Source: Planococcus citri (Eukaryota > Arthropoda > Insecta > Hemiptera > Pseudococcidae). Taken from it: a DNA stretch of 64,000 nucleotides. The translations under genes were made by a program, and so were the position numbers. The notes beneath the pieces are model-generated. The model worked only from the letters and a program-made list of their open reading frames with translations. It had not been told where the DNA came from and made no database searches. Shown here one piece after another: positions 59,177 to 64,000 of this stretch. The DNA is taken from the NCBI RefSeq assembly GCF_950023065.1, contig NC_088679.1, positions 1,674,001-1,738,000 of the forward strand, written 5' to 3'. Positions within the stretch are counted from its first letter, which is position 1; the number at the start of each line of letters is the position of its first letter.

Positions 59177-59935
59177 GTAAGAGTTTGTAGATAGTTACGA
59201 GTACTTACACCTTGATGCACCTTTGTAGAGTGGGGCAAGATGCTCGTTGCACTCCTCATCTGTTCTAGTCGTCTGTCTTTGTGTATGTACGCTAGGATGT
59301 ACCTTTTTCAGATATATATTTCGCCAGCCGGATAGTTTTCAGTAGGAAAAGGGACCCCCTTGAGGGAATGGAACATCGTTACAGCAAGTTAGAGCAGTCC
59401 CCCTTTTCCCTTTAAAAAAAATTAAAGTGGAATTTCATTTTGAAGCAACCGTTTATCCTTAAAAGACTGGGTGCTGTAACTTGCACCAACAATGCTCTAT
59501 GTATATCCATTCAAGGGGGCCCTGTCCATCCTCTCCTTCTGAAAAAGGTCAGTCAGGCGAAATTTACATAACTGCTTTTTTCCACTTCCATCCTCTTGAG
59601 TTGTTACCACGGGTGAGAAAATCACACCATGAAATTTTCAGCCTCCTCGGTAAAAAATAAGTGCAGATGCAAGTGAGCCATCCAATTTTACAAGATGTGA
59701 GAAAAATCATTCAAATGAGTATCAGACAAAATTTTCAAAATTGTGAACTTTCTAGCTCCAACACCTCAGTCAAGTTCCTACTTAGGTAAAATCAACTTAT
59801 ATGTATACCAATTTTAGCCCCCTATCACCACCCATGGCTAACCTGCGGATTAGAAGGGAGAGCTCTTGGAGAGTTTTTATTTACACCTACTTGTGAAAAA
59901 AATATTCGTTAATGCCCTAAAATTGTCGGGTTTCA
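59177..59935. other. Pickpocket intron 5 start, nothing recognisable
   Basis: AT-rich text without repeat boundaries or exons. A stretch of AGTGGGG/CCCCTTG-rich sequence at 59230-59545 shows weak internal inverted similarity (GGGACCCCCTTGAGGGAATG and CAAGGGGGCCCTGTCC). Confidence 0.4.
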
Positions 59936-59937
59936 TC

Positions 59938-61055
59938 AGTTTCATGATGAAAAAATTACGAACCATTTGCTTGCGGAGACAGCAGATGAGCTGAGGGAAA
60001 TGCTCCAGAAGATTGAAAAATCCAGCAACTAGGCAGGTCTGAAAGTCAACATAGGAAAAACAAAAATAATGATAATCGATAGGGAGCGTAAGAAACAGAC
60101 CTGAAATTTTGGAAATCGATGGCATAGATGCAGTACAGGACTTTGTGTAGGTACCTTTGTTTGTGGATAATGAATCAGTGATGCTCAGCTGGAGAAATCA
60201 GGAGAAGGTTGCCCATAGCAAAGGCAACAGTGGGAAAGCTCAATCTGATCTGGAAAAGTATCAACATTACAAAGGTCACAAAACTCAGAATTGTAAAAAC
60301 GCTAGTTTTCTCCATATTCCTGTATGTGCCAGAATGCTGGACAATACGCAAGACAGATCAAGACAAAATCGTTGCATTTGAAATGTACTACTACAGAGGC
60401 ATGCTGAGGATATCATGGGTCCAGAAAAGAGCAAACGAGTCAATACTCAAATAATTGGGAGTATTTTTTTTTGGCTCACCACAGTAATGCACCCAGTTTT
60501 ATTTTCAATCGTTAACTATGGATCATCGCCACTCTTCTTATTTACAACTTAAGTTCAACAACATAAATATAACAATTACAACTCAACTTAACTTTAACAA
60601 CATAAATATAGCAATCTTCTCTATAACTTAAAACTAAAAGGTAACTTCTCTCTCCAGTGGTTGGCAGCTCGGCCTCCTCCTCATCCACTCTGCCACCAGC
60701 ATCCTCTTTGCTGGCATTTGGTATTTGACCTGTTCTGGTGGTGTTGTCATGTTCATTGTTTCTGCCAGCTAGAGACTAATAGCACAGTCATTGAGAGGCA
60801 GATATTGTTATTTCGGACATATTGTGAGACAGTACAACCTGGAAAAGCTGACCATCCGAAACCACATAGAAGGCAGGGGGAAGGGGAAAATCACCCACCT
60901 GATACACAGACTTGATCAAGAAAGCTACCAAAATGTCGCTGGGAGAATGCACTAGAAGGGTCGAAGACAGAGATAGCTGAAGGGAACTGGCTGCCAGAAT
61001 TTCATAGATTGCAATGTCCAGACAAGGGCAAGCGAGAAAGAAGATCATAAAAATA
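59938..61055 (+). mobile_element. RTE-type LINE fragment, interrupted
   Basis: Plus-strand reading LLAETADELREMLQKIEKSS, a stop, then AGLKVNIGKTKIM; KTLVFSIFLYVPECWTIRKT and GMLRISWVQKRANESIL (60209-60452); then, after about 320 bp of unrelated sequence, GKADHPKPHRRQGEG in shifted frames around 60790-61050. This is the palm-to-C-terminus part of an RTE/endonuclease-RT protein, the same family as the minus-strand element at 16.5-20 kb. Riddled with stops. Confidence 0.85.
60456..60780. other. Foreign segment inside the RTE fragment
   Basis: The RTE reading is lost at ESILK and returns at the QILLF/CETVQPGK block. The intervening sequence contains two diverged copies of an AACTTAA..TTCAACAACATAAATATA unit (60544-60575 and 60580-60612). 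Its ends are not defined. Confidence 0.45.
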
Positions 61056-61539
61056 AATTGTGCCAGAAAGCCCCCCTTCCCTCTCCCAGTTCTCAAAATT
61101 TTTTATTTTCTAACCCTTAGATTTGGTCGATTTTCATTAAAAATATTTTTGACAGCCTAAACACAAATGAAAAAAGTGAAACTTGCTCACTGCCTTGGTT
61201 TCTAAAAATAATTTGATTTTTTAAGAGATTAATAAAACTTTCATGGTTATTGTACTAAAGCTCGGAATGATGTTGTTAGCTGTTACAATGATACTGTTAG
61301 TAACTGGTTTTTTTATCAGTGTATTATTCACATAGTTTTCTAACAAGTTTATTTAAAGCAATGTCATTAATAAAACTGTTGGTATTGGTATTGCTTTTGG
61401 ATACTGACTCTCACACACATACCCATGCTCATATCAGTGTGCGCAACCATTCATGTATTCATACAACAGATCACTACGGATTTCTTTGCCCATGCATAAG
61501 CAATACCAAAATAATCGTTTTATAAAAACGGATTGTAAC

Positions 61540-62735
61540 CTTTGACTATATATACATGGACTGCTATCTTCATTGTCGCCGATGAAGCCGAAGTAATGGA
61601 GGTACTTAATCGGGAGCATCGGGAATTTTCATGCGCGCGCAGGAATCCGAACCGCGCTCACACCTTCCAATCACCAGTGACGGACACCCTCCTACGTTCC
61701 AACAACCGCACTGCTCGTTGCAACGAAATCTCGCGCATGCTCAGAGCCCATGTCCCGATTAAGTACCTCCATTACTTCGGCTTCACGATTGGCAAGTCCG
61801 CTACCAAAGTACGCGCTCTACAGATCTTGGTTGCAGGCTGTTGGTTATGGGATGATTTTACAGTAAACATTAGGATAACAATGGGTTTATTGTAAAAGTT
61901 GGCATACATCTAGAGAACGGAGCCTCCTAGGACTAACTGATAACCTTAATCTGAAAGGGAATTTTATCTTCTACAATTTTGTTCCTTACCATTTTTTCAC
62001 TGGGATACACCATTCGTCAGGAAAGTCAACTTTTATGTCAAAAAACACGAATTTCACAAAAAAAGAACAATGTTGAATTCATGCATTTTGACATCAATGT
62101 TGAGTTTCTGGACAAACAGTACATCCTACGATAAAAATAGTTATGAACAAAATTGTAGAGGCTGAAATTTTCTTTTAGTGGAGTGTAATTAACTTTCCCT
62201 AGGATGCTTGGTTCTTGAGATACACGCACGTAAACAGTTTTTCATTTTTTGGCATTTGTATGTTTTGGCATAAAAGTTGAATTTCTGAGGGAACAGTACA
62301 TCCAAAGATGGAAAATGTTATGAACAAAATTGTAGAGGATTAAATTTACTTTCAGATCAATGTCATCAGTTTTTTTTGCTAAAGGCTCCGTTCTTGAGAT
62401 ATACGCGAATTTTGATAACATGAACTAGGTTTTGGACACCCTAGTACAGTATCATTTCTCATAAAGATGATTTTTGAGAATAATGTACACTTTGTGATAT
62501 ATGGCATCATATTCCTTTCACATTACAATCATCCACTTTCGTCAAAACAATAATATAATTTAATAATTAATTGAAAAAACATCTTAAATCTGTACACCAC
62601 CATAATCAACAATGGTGTGTGATAACCTCATATCCCATAATCAACATGTGACAGTAGCGCTCCTGGTGATAGCGGACTCGCCAATTCCCGTTCAAGAACA
62701 ATAGAAGATAGCAGTCCATGTATATATAGTCAAAG
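61540..62735. mobile_element. Non-autonomous TIR element, 1196 bp, 8-bp TSD
   Basis: Starts CTTTGACTATATATACATGG and ends with its exact reverse complement; the perfect ends are 32 bp long. Flanked by ATTGTAAC on both sides (61532-61539 and 62736-62743). If the nested 203-bp MITE is removed, the inverted similarity continues to about 75 bp through GGC(A/G)AGTCCGCTA. No transposase. The interior has a direct repeat of about 190 bp (62040-62240 and 62245-62430, shared TTATGAACAAAATTGTAGAG). An 8-bp duplication fits hAT, P or Mutator-like elements; the ends do not look like typical hAT ends. Confidence 0.92.
61583..61785. mobile_element. 203-bp MITE nested in the TIR element
   Basis: Ends TGAAGCCGAAGTAATGGAGG and its reverse complement; at least 33 bp of inverted repeat is perfect before a one-base slip. 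Flanked by CGA on both sides (61580-61582 and 61786-61788), a 3-bp target duplication. The interior is unusually GC/CpG-rich (ATGCGCGCGCAGG). Confidence 0.88.
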
Positions 62736-62744
62736 ATTGTAACA

Positions 62745-63290
62745 ACTAACAGGTTTCGGATTCATTTTGCAATAGGTACTGATTGCTAACAGGTATCGCT
62801 TATAAACAATGCAATACCTGTTATAACTACATCACTAATGACATCATCCCGGGCTTTATTATAATTAGGTAGGTACCAGAGCTGAAAATGGTTACGCTAC
62901 CCGCTTAACAGCATCTGGTTAAAATACTGGTCTAACCTACTAGTAGCTGGTGTCGAGTTGAATCGGGTACAGATAGTAGCATATAGTGAGCACAACCTGA
63001 TCGTTTTCGCACTTAGTCTGCGCATACTCCCCAAAACTTGATGATGCGTAATTGGGAGGAGTTACACTTTGATACCTGTCATTCGTATGTGTGATTGACG
63101 TTTGACAGTGATTGATGACAATGATGACATCATGCCAGTGCACCCACTACGCATACAACATGCTACCAGCTACAATGTGAACTGGTGTGGTTCACATCGC
63201 TACCAGCTGCTTGAGAGCAGCAGGAATTTACAGTATGGGTACAGTAGTTACCCGCTGTTAGCAAGTACATACCATTTTCAGCTATTGATC
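62745..63290. repeat. Inverted-repeat-rich segment
   Basis: AGCTGAAAATGGT (62880-62892) faces ACCATTTTCAGCT (about 63272-63284), and AACAGGTATCGC..GCAATACCTGTT forms a small hairpin at 62788-62824. It may be another foldback element, but its ends are unclear. Confidence 0.4.
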
Positions 63291-63299
63291 ACTTTTTCG

Positions 63300-64000
63300 C
63301 AATGTAAATGAACTATTGCCACAGTGACAATGAAACATTCAACAAGTAAGGAGGTTCTTTTGCCAAAGAGATGGCATTTCAAGAAACTCTTAAAGGAGAT
63401 TAATTTCTTTTTCAAATACATACTAAGCTAATTTGTTTAATTTTTTCAAATTTGGAGGCCTGTGTGTGGGTTACCAACATTGTTGGGTGGAAGGGAAACT
63501 GGCTGTGGGAAGGTTTTTCTTAGAAAAGGAATAATCTAGAAGTTTTCTGCCCAGAGATGAACAATTTTCAAATACCTAATTAGTAACAACAGACATCAAT
63601 TTTCATCTTTTCCTATAAGTAGGTACCTACATATTTTTCAACTTTGGGCTCTTCATGCAAGTGAACCAACATCATTTGGAGTACCAAGGGAGGGGTTTTC
63701 TTGAAAATGTATTAAGTATTTAGAAAAAGATTCTGCCCATGAATAAAAAAATTTTCAAAAAATTTCCACTCTGTATTTTTTCTTGGAAAGGAGATTGTTT
63801 TGAGAAATCCTTACGCAAAAACAAATAATTTTGATGTTGGATTTTTCATTTTTTATTATTTTTTTCAACTTTTTTTGGGAGGGGGTGTAGGCTGTTGGCA
63901 TCATTTTTTTTTTTTTTTTGCAGATGGGTAAAATAAAAAATAGGGAATTATTTTCTCACTCGAGGTAACAATAAGAGCTTTGGAGGTGAGAGGTGGAAAA
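63300..64000. other. Nothing supported
   Basis: AT-rich sequence with poly-T runs. The final 75 bp (AAAAATAGGGAATTATTTTCTCAC) repeat text found at 41890-41940. Confidence 0.45.

Noticed and set aside
61542..61895. 117-codon plus frame with VMEVLNREHREFSCARRNP
   Set aside because: It runs through the nested MITE, whose inverted ends give the same peptide on the other strand (IKYLHYFGF); no gene.

Overview
The window is eukaryotic nuclear DNA, almost certainly from an insect. It is AT-rich and intron-bearing, crowded with transposon fossils, foldback elements and satellite arrays, and every host gene I can recognise has an animal (mostly arthropod) family behind it. The style of the repeats and the TAGGTAGGTACCTAC-type simple sequence suggest a hemipteran (sternorrhynchan), but that is an impression from base composition, not proof. 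Only a few percent of the 64 kb is host coding sequence; most long open frames are repeat or LINE translations.

Host genes. (1) The 5' part of an Rdl-type GABA-gated chloride channel lies on the minus strand: exon 1 (signal peptide, 23418-23533) and exon 2 (about 5910-6007) are joined across a 17.4-kb intron by a phase-2 junction; the rest lies beyond the left edge. (2) Immediately upstream on the same strand are six consecutive exons of a CPEB1/Orb-like RNA-binding protein (23810-25121, perhaps with a start exon at 26921-26941). Its RRM1 exon carries a 4-bp insertion, and homology stops dead after RRM1, 277 bp before the Rdl start codon, so this looks like a truncated or decaying copy. (3) A pickpocket-type DEG/ENaC channel lies on the plus strand: five in-phase exons between 53313 and 59176 (291 codons), from the N-terminal HG motif through TM1 into the extracellular domain; the 3' half is outside the window. 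(4) An isolated CS-domain exon of a CHORD-containing protein (CHORDC1/morgana family) lies at 31205-31481, plus strand.

Layout. 1-420: 3' end of a jockey-like LINE. 420-5900: dispersed AT-rich repeats. 5910-23533: Rdl with a giant intron holding a TTTACC minisatellite (7.08-7.7 kb), a palindromic satellite (12.1-13.5 kb) and an RTE-type LINE (16.5-20.05 kb) that was itself hit by a 515-bp hAT and a second insertion. 23.8-27 kb: the Orb-like locus with a 141-bp satellite in its intron. 27.9-34 kb: a 2.49-kb hAT-like element, a hairpin MITE, the CHORD exon, a pogo/Tigger-like element and a collapsed LINE. 35.6-41.3 kb: two large foldback structures. 43.3-46.1 kb: a poly(A)-tailed I/R1-type LINE. 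49.2-51.6 kb: a second palindromic satellite containing a 278-bp hAT MITE. 53.3-59.2 kb: pickpocket, whose introns 2 and 3 are largely made of foldback elements and MITEs. 59.9-63.3 kb: an RTE fragment and a nested pair of terminal-inverted-repeat elements with clear target-site duplications.

The genes do not form a pathway. Rdl and pickpocket are both membrane ion channels of neurons or epithelia, but nothing in the sequence ties them together. The most distinctive content is the repeat biology: several non-autonomous element families with readable ends and target-site duplications, one natural empty/filled site pair, and two distant arrays built on the perfect 14-bp palindrome TCGTTCGCGAACGA.
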